64,000 nt of DNA from Apostichopus japonicus (GCF_037975245.1 NC_092572.1:26829989-26893988), one strand, 5' to 3'; positions 26,801 through 35,471 are shown, counted from the stretch's first letter. Numbers and translations are program-made. The notes: generated by a model not told the origin, from the letters alone.

Positions 26801-26935
26801 TCCAAACGCGAGGATGAATGAGAAGACAAAGCCCAAAGCCAACATCCACACCACTTCTCCTTGGTTCAGAGAGGACGGGAACTCTGTAGACGCGAGGTAG
26901 GTCATCGTGGTGCCGAAGAATGTCACAGAAGCCAT
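8565..26935 (-). CDS. SLC20A: SLC20A/PiT-type sodium-dependent phosphate transporter, complete 10-exon gene
   Basis: Multi-pass plasma-membrane carrier that, in this family, imports inorganic phosphate with sodium (SLC20A1/PiT1 and SLC20A2/PiT2 in vertebrates). Joining 26581-26935, 25558-25698, 20136-20221, 18836-18932, 18488-18556, 16163-16288, 14280-14432, 10557-10821, 10192-10377 and 8565-8802 gives 1716 nt (571 aa plus stop) with matching phase at all nine GT-AG junctions. The two family signatures are seen: GANDVANS near residues 47-54 with a following TLRQ, and GGNDVSNAIGP near 426-436; VSGTHS and STTHCK also match the family. The intracellular loop (about residues 285-412) is hydrophilic and shorter than in vertebrates (about 650 aa proteins). 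The ATG at 26935 has A at -3 and G at +4, with an in-frame TGA five codons upstream. Whether it is the PiT1 or PiT2 orthologue, or predates that split, cannot be told here. A 5' non-coding exon is possible but not seen. Confidence 0.96.
9067..9228 (+). mobile_element. CAGGGATGAGC MITE copy, SLC20A intron 9
   Basis: 162 bp, inverted ends as in the other copies, flanked on both sides by TATGAA (9061-9066, 9229-9234). Confidence 0.88.
10192..10377 (-). CDS. SLC20A: SLC20A exon 9 (residues 431-492)
   Basis: Encodes [17 protein letters not shown], a membrane helix around [14 protein letters not shown], then GRRVIETVG and LTPMTPS. All are conserved PiT C-terminal blocks. The phase-2 ends match exons 8 and 10; the junction serine gives TPSSGFTIEL, as in vertebrates. 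Confidence 0.95.
10557..10821 (-). CDS. SLC20A: SLC20A exon 8 (residues 343-430)
   Basis: Completes the loop with a basic segment ([13 protein letters not shown]) and enters the second signature with [18 protein letters not shown]. The histidine-glycine-glycine-asparagine-aspartate motif mirrors GAND in exon 1 and belongs to the transport core. Acceptor TCTACCCAG, donor GTGAGA. Confidence 0.95.
11429..11660 (+). mobile_element. tRNA-derived SINE, copy 1 (SLC20A intron 7)
   Basis: Head with Pol III boxes: A box TAGCTCAGTGG and B box GGTTCAAGTCACTCC, then a tRNA-unrelated body (GACAATTGACAATTCATAAT; GGCTTTGATAAGCCAATGAG) shared with 52047-52285. It precedes the 85-bp satellite. Not a functional tRNA: no paired acceptor stem. 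Confidence 0.86.
11690..12620. repeat. 85-bp satellite, about 10-11 copies, SLC20A intron 7
   Basis: Landmark ACTATGCTA recurs at 11829, 11913, 11998, 12082, 12167, 12252 and 12337, a spacing of 84-85 bp. Units are pyrimidine/A-rich on the plus strand (ACCTACCCACTACTCTACC) and built of shorter TACC-type motifs, with higher-order variants (ACACATG against ACCTATG). Confidence 0.93.
14062..14215 (+). mobile_element. CAGGGATGAGC MITE copy beside SLC20A exon 7
   Basis: 154 bp; the left end is eroded (CAGGGGTAAAA) and the right end GCTCATGCCTG is intact. It ends 64 bp from the exon 7 donor, well inside the intron. Confidence 0.82.
14280..14432 (-). CDS. SLC20A: SLC20A exon 7 (residues 292-342), hydrophilic loop
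   Basis: Encodes a charged, low-complexity part of the large intracellular loop ([19 protein letters not shown], then an Asn/Asp run, ending SNLK). Sequence conservation is weak, as usual for this loop; the call rests on phase agreement and good splice sites (acceptor TTTTTCTAG, donor GTGAGC). A 154-bp MITE sits 64 bp beyond the donor. Confidence 0.87.
14882..16174. repeat. 61-63-bp minisatellite, about 21 copies, including the exon 6 donor
   Basis: Landmark GATTCCCTCC recurs every 61 or 63 bp (GGTTAGC and GGTTATAGC length variants). The last unit overlaps the end of SLC20A exon 6 (16163-16174). Each unit thus carries a relative of the exon end plus donor, CAGCTAATCCCA with ACTCACTCAC before it on the plus strand. 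It fills about three quarters of the 1.73-kb intron. Confidence 0.95.
16163..16288 (-). CDS. SLC20A: SLC20A exon 6 (residues 250-291)
   Basis: Encodes [11 protein letters not shown] and a glycine- and valine-rich membrane helix, ending [11 protein letters not shown]. The donor is G|GTGAGTGAG. The last bases of this exon and its donor are also the last unit of the 61-63-bp tandem array that fills the next intron. The phase 1 junction joins to exon 7 as an aspartate codon. Confidence 0.93.
17243..17609. mobile_element. hAT-like MITE, 367 bp, in SLC20A intron 5
   Basis: Ends CATAGGCATAGAAGG and CTCCTACGCCTATG, flanked by a perfect 8-bp duplication CTCACAGT (17235-17242, 17610-17617). Non-coding. 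The end sequence is related to the elements at 2977 and 56656. Confidence 0.88.
18488..18556 (-). CDS. SLC20A: SLC20A exon 5 (residues 227-249)
   Basis: Short exon encoding the linker [17 protein letters not shown] and onward to SLD. The acceptor at 18557-18558 was chosen because it alone keeps frame with exons 4 and 6; a second AG 8 nt further in (18549-18550) would break the frame. The pyrimidine tract is weak, so this left boundary is the least certain in the gene. Confidence 0.82.
18836..18932 (-). CDS. SLC20A: SLC20A exon 4 (residues 195-226)
   Basis: Encodes [17 protein letters not shown] and the following helix; PxxNGLRxLPxxYAA is a PiT hallmark just after the fifth membrane segment. 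Acceptor GACGGACAG, donor GTGAGT, phase 0 in and phase 1 out. Confidence 0.94.
19494..20101. mobile_element. Palindromic TTAA-flanked MITE in SLC20A intron 3
   Basis: Two arms of about 190 bp (19494-19685 and 19915-20101) are near-perfect reverse complements: ends TTAAAAGAAATAGTCCAGGT and ACCTGGAATATTCTTTTAA, with matching inner blocks (TTGCATTCAATTCCTATGTA; GAACTTGAAGCAAACAGGTG). TTAA is at both ends. A transcript would form a long hairpin, 34 bp from the exon 3 donor. Non-coding. Confidence 0.85.
20136..20221 (-). CDS. SLC20A: SLC20A exon 3 (residues 166-194)
   Basis: Encodes [12 protein letters not shown] and a membrane helix ending [14 protein letters not shown] is conserved almost unchanged in animal PiT proteins. 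It enters in phase 1 and ends in phase 0 at donor GTATTA. A palindromic MITE ends only 34 bp downstream of this donor. Confidence 0.94.
20985..21330. repeat. Degenerate repeats of about 62 bp, GTACAG-rich
   Basis: Blocks of TGTACAGCACTGTAC followed by ATGTGTACCTACATGCTTG recur at roughly 60-65-bp spacing with much divergence. TGTACAG/CTGTACA words are also dense at 20590-20750, 24650-24910 and 26390-26500. The overlapping Cys/Tyr-rich ORFs are repeat artefacts. Confidence 0.75.
21905..22275. repeat. Short tandem repeat, CACATTACATCACACTGTGTC type
   Basis: Mixed units of about 16-21 bp built from TGTGTCCCA, CATACATCA and CACATTACA. Three overlapping plus-strand ORFs (His/Ser/Cys-rich) arise from unit sizes near multiples of three. 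Confidence 0.85.
22500..22740. repeat. 21-bp tandem repeat, about 11 copies
   Basis: Unit TGTGTCCCACATACATCACA plus one base; 21 bp keeps every frame open, so both strands show ORFs with 7-residue periods (MCPTYIT, VGHIVMY). Same motif as the block at 21905. Confidence 0.9.
22741..25557. other. SLC20A intron 2, right part
   Basis: Holds CTGTAC-rich sequence at 24650-24910, G-rich tracts at 23475 and 23850, and the probable repeat at 25280-25485. No exon seen. Confidence 0.55.
25280..25485. repeat. Probable interspersed repeat with CA-rich tail
   Basis: Contains GACCCCTGGTGACCCCAAAT and GACCTTTGACCTCCACC followed by an AACAATAGGCTTCTT block and a CACACA/TACGTACACACACA tail. This looks like a repeat body plus microsatellite tail, recalled from marine invertebrate genomes; only one copy is seen here. 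Confidence 0.4.
25558..25698 (-). CDS. SLC20A: SLC20A exon 2 (residues 119-165)
   Basis: Encodes [20 protein letters not shown] and the next membrane segment, ending WKQLAMI. The PVSGTHS motif is the conserved PiT segment (PISGTHC in mammals). Acceptor TGCACAG and donor GTAAGT are good; it enters and leaves in phase 1. Confidence 0.95.
26581..26935 (-). CDS. SLC20A: SLC20A exon 1 (residues 1-118)
   Basis: Holds the start codon and the first half of the PHO4/PiT duplicated core. The N-terminus before the first membrane segment is about 22 residues longer than I recall for vertebrate PiT2. GANDVANS lies near residues 47-54; its aspartate corresponds to one known to be essential in mammalian PiT2. 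TLRQ and [11 protein letters not shown] follow. It ends in GGA G before the donor GTAAGC (phase 1). The open frame runs on into the intron, so residues after AALGG in that longer frame are not coding. Confidence 0.96.
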
Positions 26936-27359
26936 CTTCAGGCTGGATCAATACCTTTAACACTTTGGTGAGCACTCCTCTGGTCGGAGAGGGATGAAAC
27001 GTTGAGAGAGAACGAAGCAAGCTGATAATGGATTCAGCTGTTGAAAACTACCGTAACTGTGGTAAGGCTTCTTTGCAAGACATCTTACAGCTACGATTAT
27101 ATGGTTAGTTTAACATCAAAGTCTTCAAATGATCTGAAGATTTAAAGGACAGAAAAAAAAGAAGATGAAATCTCTCCGGTGTAGACAGTATCCTGAGTCC
27201 TATCCTTAAACTTAAACTCTATACAGAAGATTTTATTACCATATTTAAGAAATGCAATCGATACACGTGGTGACCGATGGTCAGTTTGCTTATAGGAAGG
27301 TGGTTTCCTGTACGGATGCCAAAATATTGTTCTCACTCTGAATCATGATAAACACAAGC

Positions 27360-28495
27360 ATATCCAAAATCCTTTTTCTTGATTTTTCCTGTGCTTATAA
27401 TACTGTACTACCTAATCAGTTACTTCATGATTTAAATACCTTTGTTGAGGATCCCTGGATTATGAACTGGCTGGCTGGTTTCATGAAATGGGTGGTCAAG
27501 GCAAATTAAATTGAATGAAGGTTTATACAACAAATCTGAAATCAGCGTTGGGGTCCCCCAGGGAGGTCCATTATCAGCACTGTTTTTCACAGTTTACACT
27601 GACAAAATAAGATGGCAATCTAATTGTTCTGTCATCGAATATATGCAGACGTCACATCAATCTCTGTTAGAATCTAAATCCTCACATTATGTGGATCAAA
27701 GTAATTATGAATCTGTGGTATCTCATGTTGTTATTGTCTGTGATAAAAAAGAACTTACTTATGAACCCAAAAGAAATGTAAAGAGGGCCATTCTCTGGAA
27801 AATGAAACTGGCATGAAAAAAACTAAAGTGTTCATCAGGACCAAATTAATGTTATATATTTTGTTTTATAGGGATACCTCAAGTTTTCTGTTTCATATTT
27901 TTTGCATTGAAATTACAATCATAACATACTTATTTGCATAAATTTGCATTATGGTAAGTTTTAGCCAAAATTTGTAGTTTTCAACTGTAAATTTGTTTTT
28001 TCTACATGAGTATCTAGAAACAATATTTCATTTATCAACTATCACATGGAGGCAGTTGTACAGTACATGGGTTAATTTATTTCATTCCTAAAACAGAGGT
28101 TCCTGATCTTCAATTCTTCGTTAATAATGGGCTGCTACTAAATAGCATAATTTTGATGTCACACACACATGACCAAAATAACGCAAAAGTTTTCATAAAA
28201 AGTAACTGAGATGATTTTTGAAAATTCTAATATTAAACATGAGGGCCTACTCACTGCCAAAGCAAGGAAAACTGTGATACAGGGTACGGAAGTTACCCGT
28301 ACTGAACAGATGTACTTAGGGGTGTGTATAGACAATACGCTTAATTTTACATGTCATATTTCCAGAATTTTAAAGAGGGTTTATTATATATCATTTCTAC
28401 TTAATCTTTTATTGTGCAATATATTTTAAGTTAGATGTAAGAATGGAAGTTTTTTAAACAGGTCTATATTTTACCTCATATTTATACTGTTCCTG
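27360..28495 (+). pseudogene. Decayed non-LTR reverse-transcriptase remnant, part 1
   Basis: Plus-strand, frameshifted reverse-transcriptase pieces: motif A (FLDFSCAYNTVLPNQLLHDL) near 27375, motif B (SVGVPQGGPLSALFFTVYT) near 27541-27600, a motif C relic readable only in another frame (YADV, second Asp lost) near 27640, and YLGVCIDNTLNFTCHIS near 28313. Stops and frame changes show it is dead. It lies just upstream of the SLC20A start, in the opposite orientation. Confidence 0.8.
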
Positions 28496-28500
28496 CCTGC

Positions 28501-29560
28501 ATGGGCGGCGATCATGGGGGGACGGTGGGACATGTCCCCCCAATATTTTAGGTGGGGGGATATAGTATCTAATATCCCCACCAATATTTGGTGGCATAGT
28601 TTTTTTTTAGCATAATTCTTGTATTTTTTTCATGATATCGCTAGAAATTTCAAAATAGAAAATGCTTAGATGCAACTTACAAGGCCTGGGAAGTGCCATT
28701 TCCTGCGATCTGGGAAGCATTTTTGGGCTAAATTTTCTTTTGCGCTTCGCGCCAACTTATGGTGGCGCTACGCTTAGATAGTTTGCCTACAAACTTCACC
28801 CCTCCCTTGGCAAATCCCTCGCAAGGAGCCTGTCTAACCGTGTCACAATTTGTTACTATATATAACCGATAGCTAGACGGACCGCATCCGTAATGAAAGG
28901 GGGCCGAAGGGTGGAATATGCCCCATGGAGCATATTTTTTTTTATGATATCTAAGTTTTATAGAAGCCGTTAGAAGAGGTTTTAATATTTTTACACCAAT
29001 AAATTAACTGTGTCTGAGTTTTCGAAAATTCGTTGACCAACATTCTTGATCATACTTCCCTCTACTTGTGCAATATTAACCGGTCTGTTAGGGGTTGAAG
29101 GGGGTTTTTCTATATTGGTTGTCCATAGATGAAATTTTGTGCAACATTATGGGTATGTTTTTGAAGTGAATTTATTATTCAAATTCTGAACAAATAATGG
29201 GCTTCAAACCTTGAAAAGTGGGGCTAACGGGTATTGTGGGGCGTTACGTAGAATAACCTACAAAAGCAATGATCCACAGGAGATGCGATGAGGTCGAACA
29301 TGATGTATGACTGCTGACAATCTTGAAAAAGGTTATGAATGAAAAAACTATTGGGAAAAGCTTGGTTCTCAGGCAAAAGTGTACATCTGGTTGGTCATTT
29401 TCAAGCCTGAGAAGTGCCATTTCCGGTGATCTGGGGGCTATCAAAACCAGAAATTTTCTTGTACGCTGCGCGCCAACCAATGGTGGCGCTCCGCTTAGAT
29501 AGTAATTCGCCTGCACCCAAGCAAATGTCCCCCCCAATATTTGCAACAAATCGCCCCCCC
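28501..29560. mobile_element. Repeat inserted into the old non-LTR element
   Basis: Interrupts the plus-strand reverse-transcriptase remnant; the flanks share TGCCTGC on both sides. The left end begins ATGGGCGGCGATC and the right end ATCGCCCCCC, so the ends are partly inverted. Inside are two related blocks (28680-28790 and 29395-29505) carrying a motif also seen at 425-540, 33875-33945 and 56715-56765: CTTAGATAG with a GGCGCCAACC-like core. Probably a composite non-autonomous DNA element. Confidence 0.6.
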
Positions 29561-29569
29561 TGCCTGCCT

Positions 29570-29850
29570 GGTACCATTATTTACTTGTAAAGGATCATAA
29601 AGAATTGGATCATCCTTGCGTTACTGTGCCAAAATTTTTAACCTAAATGTTAACACCCTTATTAACCAAGTAAACAATGCAGCCATGAGAGATTTTAAAA
29701 GGATTTCTCTTAAAATTCATAGAGACGAGAAACACCCACTCCATAACGAGCTGAAGTCATTTCTTCAACAGACTAATAATTATTTGAGAAATAGGACAAT
29801 CACGCCAACATTTCGAAACTGTACGTTTTAAAAATTCTTTCGTTTAAAGG
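29570..29850 (+). pseudogene. Decayed non-LTR reverse-transcriptase remnant, part 2 (C-terminal end)
   Basis: Continues part 1 after a 1.06-kb insertion. The open stretch at 29616-29831 reads NVNTLINQVNNAAMRDFKRI, then HPLHNELKSFLQQTNNYLRN and ends TFRNCTF, resembling the basic C-termini of CR1/L2-type ORF2 proteins. The young minus-strand element inserted about 100 bp further on. Confidence 0.7.
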
Positions 29851-29977
29851 GCTGCCATATTTATTCAGGGTGTTGTTCCACAAAACCTACTTTAATCCAT
29901 TTATTAAATTTTGATTTATCATTTGTGCATACATTACATGCTATTCTAAGCTGTATATACTCTTTAACTGGTTTTCA

Positions 29978-32155
29978 GTAAGTAAGTAAGTAAGTAAAAC
30001 TTTATTGCTCCAAATAAGGAAATTAGTGTCTCGCACATAAAAGTTCAAAACAGTACAAAAATAAATGAGCATAGGAAAATACAACAGAATATATATATAT
30101 ACAGATGGAGATTAAAGAATGAGAATGAAAAACAGTAAGACAAGGACAGGATAAAAGATTATTGCAACAGCCTAGCGACGTAAGTTGACATTGAAAAGTT
30201 TGATTGCACGGGGAGTGAACGAGTTACGATAGCGATTAGTTCTCGTGTACGGCTGTCTCAGTCTGCCACTGCCTCTGTTAATTACATTGTCATTAAGATA
30301 ACAGTGAAGGGGGTGGCAACAGTCATTCCAAACTGAATCTAGCTTTGTTTGAAGCAGTGACTGGTACACCGAGTCGACTGTATGCTGTTGACCTCCAATG
30401 ACTCCCCCAGCTTTTCTAATTATGTGATCGATACGGTCCTTCTCGACTTTAGTGACATTCCCACCCCAACAAATAAGACAGTATCTCCAAACTCCGCAAA
30501 TAATAGAATTATAAAACATTTGCATTGTATCGGTACGTACGTTAAATTTGGACAACTTTCTGAGACAATATAACCTGGTATTTAACTTCTTAACCAGGGC
30601 ATCCACGTGACCATCCCATGTTAAGCTATTGTTGAGGTGAATACCCAGATACTTGTAGGAGTGAACCCTTTCAACTTCTTTACCCTTGATCATGACTGGA
30701 GGAGGTTCAACAGCATTACGGCGGAAGTCGATGATCATTTCCTTCGTTTTAGAAATATTCAATTGCAAGAAGTTACTGTCACAATAGTCAACAAATGACT
30801 GCAGCTGGCAGAGATATGCCCCATCATCATTACCACGAATGAGACCAGCCATGGCTGTGTCATCGGCAAACTTGATGATCGGACATATCTTCTCCTGGGA
30901 TCTGCAGTCAGACGTGTACAAGGTGAAAAGAAACGGAGCTAGAACTGTGCCTTGCGGCGCTCCGGTGTTAGAGGCAATAATGTTAGATCGACAGTTGGGA
31001 CCGAGTTTGACAAATTGGGTGCGATTTGTGAGATACTTGACAATCCAGTGAATAAACCCATGTGGGATGCCCATGTTGATAAGCTTTGTAGCAAGATTGT
31101 GAGGCTGAATAGTGTTGAATGCAGAAGAGAAGTCAAAGAACATCACGCGTGCAGAATTGCCATGGTACTCTAAGTGTGAGTACAGGCATTGAAGAAGTAG
31201 CAGTATGGCATCTTCACAACTACGGCTAGCCTTGTAAGCAAACTGTAAAGGATCTAAAAATGGAGCAACTAGAGGATTAAAACGATTTAAGAATAAACGC
31301 TCGCATACCTTCATTGGCACTGCAGTTAACGCTATAGGGCGAAGGTCGTTCATACGAGAGATGACAGAACATTTTGGCACTGGAATAATACTGGATTGCT
31401 TCCATAGATAAGGCACCTCCCCAGTTTTGAAGGACAAATTGTAAATTACAGTAAAAATGTGAGCCAGCTCTATTGCACAATGCTTCAAAACCTTAGGTTG
31501 GACATTATCGGGTCCAGCAGCCTTAGATGGGTTTAACCTGGAAAACTGCCGACTAACGTCCCCCTCGGACACCACTACGTCACAAGTATAATTTGTCAAT
31601 AAGGTTTGAAGCTTACTATATTCATCTGTAAAATCTTGCTGGTCAAAACGGTTATAAAAGTGATTCAAATCATTGGCATAATCATGGCTCATTTCTGGTA
31701 TGTGGCGAGAACTAGAGTTATTACTGTAGCCACTCATAAGGCGAATACCCTCCCAGACCCGTTTCATGTTATTGTCTGTGAACAGTTTCTCTATCTTGTC
31801 CCGGTAAGCGGCTTTCTCCTGGGCGATCACTCTTTTAAGCTCCTTTTGTACCTCCCTCAGTGCGCCCGAGTCACCCCTCTTGAATAGGCCCTTCTTCTTG
31901 TTGATGATATTCTTCACCTTCTTTGTGATCCACGGTTTGTTATTTGGGAAAACTTTGACTTCCTTCTTAGGGATGGTATTGTCAACACAGAAAGATATGT
32001 AATCACTTATTGTACGTGTCAGTTCATCCAGGTCAGCGCTGGCCTCCACAAACATATCCCAGTCTGTACTGTCCAACTCAGCCCGCAGATGATCAACAGC
32101 GTCATTGTTCCATTGTTGTACATGGATTACACGGGGATTCTCCCTCTTCACTTCA
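29978..32155 (-). mobile_element. Young 5'-truncated non-LTR retrotransposon
   Basis: A 2178-bp insertion bounded by a perfect 25-bp direct repeat (29953-29977 and 32156-32180, beginning GTATATACTC and ending GGTTTTCA). It runs on the minus strand: truncated inside the ORF at 32155, a 659-codon reverse-transcriptase ORF, about 190 bp of 3' UTR with AATAAA (30001-30006), and a short (TTAC)n tail at 29978-29997. The endonuclease half is missing, as expected of incomplete target-primed reverse transcription. It is CR1/L2/jockey-like; the clade is not fixed here. Confidence 0.93.
30172..32151 (-). CDS. Reverse transcriptase (ORF2 fragment) of the non-LTR element
   Basis: Uninterrupted 659 codons to a stop. 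The reverse-transcriptase motifs appear in order: PSKAAGPDNVQPKVL; PIALTAVPMKVCERL; motif A FFDFSSAFNTI; motif B GAPQGTVLAPFLFTLYT; motif C KFADDTAM with both catalytic aspartates; and YLGIHLNN. The C-terminus has the usual Arg-rich end (GRLRQPYTRTNRYRNSFTPR). There is no ATG at the 5' end; the frame is open across the truncation point, so this is a fragment of a longer ORF2, not a host gene. An apurinic-type endonuclease domain is absent. Confidence 0.93.
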   Translation of the reverse strand: MKRENPRVIHVQQWNNDAVDHLRAELDSTDWDMFVEASADLDELTRTISDYISFCVDNTIPKKEVKVFPNNKPWITKKVKNIINKKKGLFKRGDSGALREVQKELKRVIAQEKAAYRDKIEKLFTDNNMKRVWEGIRLMSGYSNNSSSRHIPEMSHDYANDLNHFYNRFDQQDFTDEYSKLQTLLTNYTCDVVVSEGDVSRQFSRLNPSKAAGPDNVQPKVLKHCAIELAHIFTVIYNLSFKTGEVPYLWKQSSIIPVPKCSVISRMNDLRPIALTAVPMKVCERLFLNRFNPLVAPFLDPLQFAYKASRSCEDAILLLLQCLYSHLEYHGNSARVMFFDFSSAFNTIQPHNLATKLINMGIPHGFIHWIVKYLTNRTQFVKLGPNCRSNIIASNTGAPQGTVLAPFLFTLYTSDCRSQEKICPIIKFADDTAMAGLIRGNDDGAYLCQLQSFVDYCDSNFLQLNISKTKEMIIDFRRNAVEPPPVMIKGKEVERVHSYKYLGIHLNNSLTWDGHVDALVKKLNTRLYCLRKLSKFNVRTDTMQMFYNSIICGVWRYCLICWGGNVTKVEKDRIDHIIRKAGGVIGGQQHTVDSVYQSLLQTKLDSVWNDCCHPLHCYLNDNVINRGSGRLRQPYTRTNRYRNSFTPRAIKLFNVNLRR

Positions 32156-33805
32156 GTATATACTCTTTAACTGGTTTTCATACCCTATTTATAAAAATGT
32201 ACTGTCATGTATTTATACTGGATTTTAATCAACTTGAAACTTGTGGAACTCACTTCCAGTAGATCTATACAGCAAACCATCCAGAAGACTACTACTAGTT
32301 GTGGGCCCTACTACTACTAATACTACAGTAGTACTAGCCTAGTCCTAACAAGGGCCTATTTTTGTATGACTATACTTGTAGTTGTACTTAGGCTAATACT
32401 TATATAAATTATAGTAATAATATATGAATCGTATTAGTACTACTACAAGCCTACGAGTAGGCCTATGGCTGTGTTATACGTAGGCATAAATTTGACATTT
32501 CAATCCAACATAATCTAGCCTAGCCAGTGCGACTGGCCTGGTTTCAACTTTCACTATGGGGTAAGTCGATAAGCGAAATTCTCACCAACAATAACAACAC
32601 GGCGAGCTGTCGCGAGTATACAACTGTTTGTGGTAGACCTGTCGTTGAAGGTAACAAATCTCAGTAGGCTTATTTTCAGTGTAAGTTGCATGATACTGGT
32701 AATGGCAGTGACACAAATTCAGCTGATGGGCCACTTTATAAGAGGTCTGCTATTAATATATCTCCGATGTGATGATTGTTGCCTGTTGACGCTGTAAACT
32801 GACAATATCTACCTAGTTCTAGGCACAAGTACCGTACTGTCATAAGAACAGTTATACCTGGATCGAGTCGGAGATCACGCTGTACTAGAATGTATTGTTA
32901 TGGTCGTAGACGTAACGTGTACGGCTATACAACACGTGCGAATCATATTACGTAACCACATTCTCCATGTGATATACATGTGGGTGAAAACGGGGTTTGC
33001 GCATGGGCAATATCAGAGTAACTTTTCAATTTGGAGGCGCGCCATAAGTTTAGGTTGCTCCCATTAGCTAAGGGGGTCATTCCTAAAATTGACAGAAAAC
33101 TGTTTACGATCAAGGTTGATTCCAATAAGTTCATTCAATCTTGGCAAAAAGCGACAAAATAGTGGAACAATGCCAAACCATCAGTATATTGAAGCAACAC
33201 TACAGCACTGTTGAAGGGGATTTGGAAGAAACTTTGGGAGGGGAGAAGGCACTTATTTCCCCGATGGTCCTAGTGGCTACCGTGACGGCCCGATATCCAA
33301 AAGATAATTACTTGGTTAGGGAGGGATACGCAGGCATTTTATCTCTATATTGACCCAAATGGAGTATGTGTTTATTGAAGACGACAATTAAGTTCTACAC
33401 GACGCAGGGAACTTTGACTAGAAGTCTCAATCACTGAATCAAAGTTAACTTGTTCAGAGAAATCTCGTTCTATGCTTAGTGGCTAATGATGAGGGTGGGG
33501 GGTCTGAGCAGCAGATCACACCGTGACATAAAAGCAAGTAGCCTGTATCCAGTTTCATATATATCATAGCTATAACGTTTTCTTATGCCAAGTTTTCGTC
33601 GTGCCCGAAAATACTAGGTGTATATGTGTGCGCGTATATAAGGGTGGTGGGGGGGGGGGGGGCGGGGTGCCTTGCCCTCTGGCTATCCATTATTCCTAGC
33701 TGGTATCGAGTCGTACGTTCCCTTCTTATATTTTATAAAGAACCTCAACTCTAACCTTCTTACCAACAAATATCAACTTTTCTTGACTTCTTAATACTTT
33801 TTACA

Positions 33806-33960
33806 GGGCAGGGGCGGATGCAGGATTGTGACAGGGGGAGGGGGGTCTGACTGGTCCAGCCGCGCCTGAACGTAAGACTATCTAAGCGGAGCGCCACCAT
33901 CGGTTGGCGCGGAGCGTACCAAAAAATTTTTGTACTTTTTTTTCGCACTTCCCGAGTATT
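33806..33960. repeat. Fragment of the same dispersed repeat
   Basis: CTATCTAAGCGGAGCGCCAC, then GGTTGGCGCGGAGCGTACC, as in the copies at 425, 28670, 29400 and 56715. The left side (CAGGGGCGGATGCAGGATT) looks like an element end; the right end was not found. Confidence 0.6.
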
Positions 33961-34122
33961 CTAAGCTGCATATACCTTGCCTGAAAATATGGATCTCATG
34001 TCTTCAATTTCTCAATTGATGAGAAAAAAACAATCTATGAAATATCAGATGAATTGAGATGATACAAAAATTCATGCCTTTAGCCCCCAATCCCCCCCAG
34101 TTCCGTCACCACTGTTTGATGC

Positions 34123-34483
34123 AGGGCCGGATCCAGGATTCTGGAAGGGTGAGGGGTTTGCTCATGAAAAATTTGTTAGCGCATCCTAGCAGCCTACCGC
34201 TCTGTAACCTCACCGCCCCAAAAAATCGAACACCACCTCAATTTTGAAACTTTTCGGTCTGAAAATTGAGATTGTTAGGCATTTTTGGCACGTGTAGCAC
34301 GCGTGCACACTGTAGTTCATTTGACGGAAAAGACACACCTGGCTGACTTGTGAGGATAACCGCTTTTCTGACGTCCTATACATGTTTAAAATTGGCGTTT
34401 AATTTAATTATTTTTTTCTCTCTCTTTTTTTCGGCCAAGAGCAGGGGGGGGGGGGGGTCCGGACCCCCTTGGATCCGCGCTCA
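34123..34483. repeat. Probable DNA-element remnant
   Basis: Left end CAGGGCCGGATCCAGGATT, right end GGACCCCCTTGGATCCGCG; the inner GGATCC-containing parts are inverted copies, suggesting worn terminal repeats. No clear target duplication. Confidence 0.45.
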
Positions 34484-35100
34484 ATTTAATTGGTACCGTT
34501 TTGTTTGACAATTTATATTGCGGGACCGGTAGAGACATTGGTAAGTTTGAAGAAAAGGCAATTTCCGGGGCTATTTTCTTGGGGGGGGGGGGAGTTTGGA
34601 GGCGATAAAACACGAATCGTAAATTTTGAAGTCCCTTCGATTTCAAATGGATCAGAGTCGTATAAAGTTTGACTTAACAAATCTTCCAGCAAAGACTGGC
34701 GACGAGCTAGTAACGAATCTTCGGTATGCATAGAAAATATAACAAGTGATGTTGTTATGTTTAATGATTTTCCACGTGAGGACAAACGAGACTGAGTAAG
34801 TGTTCGTCCGGCCTGACAATTTTCCTCAAGCCACCATTTGTAGAAACAATTTTGACACAAAATGCCATTTTGAGACTACGTTTGGTGAGACTAGCTGCTA
34901 TGTTTGACAGGCCGGTAGCCATGCTGAGGAATCGATTGGGACGGGGGGCAGATTGCCGTCCTGAGGGGAGGCTTTTCTCAGATGCAATCTCCCCCCCCCC
35001 TACATATTCCATTTTTTTCTTCGTACGTAACCTTACCTTGTTTGTAATAATTGAGTTAGAAAAAAAAGAAGAATTGCTCGTGTTCACTTGTGGCTGCTGT

Positions 35101-35471
35101 TTAAAGGCATTGAAGACTCGCCCCAAACCGTGTGCGGCCATCTGAAAAAAGTTCACTTTCCGTTGCTTGCAAGTGACGTTTGGTTCGTGTCGCTACAAAA
35201 TGCAGACAGTAATGAAACGTGATACCTTGTTATCTTTAGCTGGACCTGAGATGTCCATCGCTGTATCGTTTATACACTGTGCTGTGGGTATTGACCGCAG
35301 CTGTATGTACTGACTGCACACTGGTGTCTGATTACCGATGGTAGCAAGCTGTGTGTTTGTATTTTCTGGGATCGATGGTGTTGTCTAACACTTCTGTTAC
35401 ACCTCATTCGAAACTAGGTCAGATTACCGGCATTAGACGTTTCTATTTGTGCGAGTCTTCACACCCTTTAA
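35101..35471. mobile_element. piggyBac-like MITE, 371 bp, copy 1
   Basis: Bounded by TTAA at both ends, with imperfect inverted ends TTAAAGG..TGAAGACTCG and CGAGTCTTCA..CCTTTAA. A close copy is at 58479-58841. TTAA targets are the mark of piggyBac-type elements. No transposase. Confidence 0.82.

Larger units (their letters stand above)
32181..35100. other. Intergenic, repeat remnants only
   Basis: The old repeat sequence resumes after the young insertion; then worn DNA-element fragments with long G runs (33644-33664, 34443-34457). An ORF-rich patch at 34500-35160 is discussed under rejected items. Confidence 0.5.

Noticed and set aside
33141-33353. 70-codon plus-strand ORF with ordinary amino-acid mix
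   Set aside because: Non-ATG start, no recognised domain and no splice context.
34404-35156. Overlapping minus-strand ORFs, one with a helix-like stretch (EDSLLARRQSLLEDLLSQTL), as a possible first exon
   Set aside because: Part lies in the piggyBac-like MITE, the rest in worn repeat sequence with G runs. No family recognised and no partner exon found downstream.
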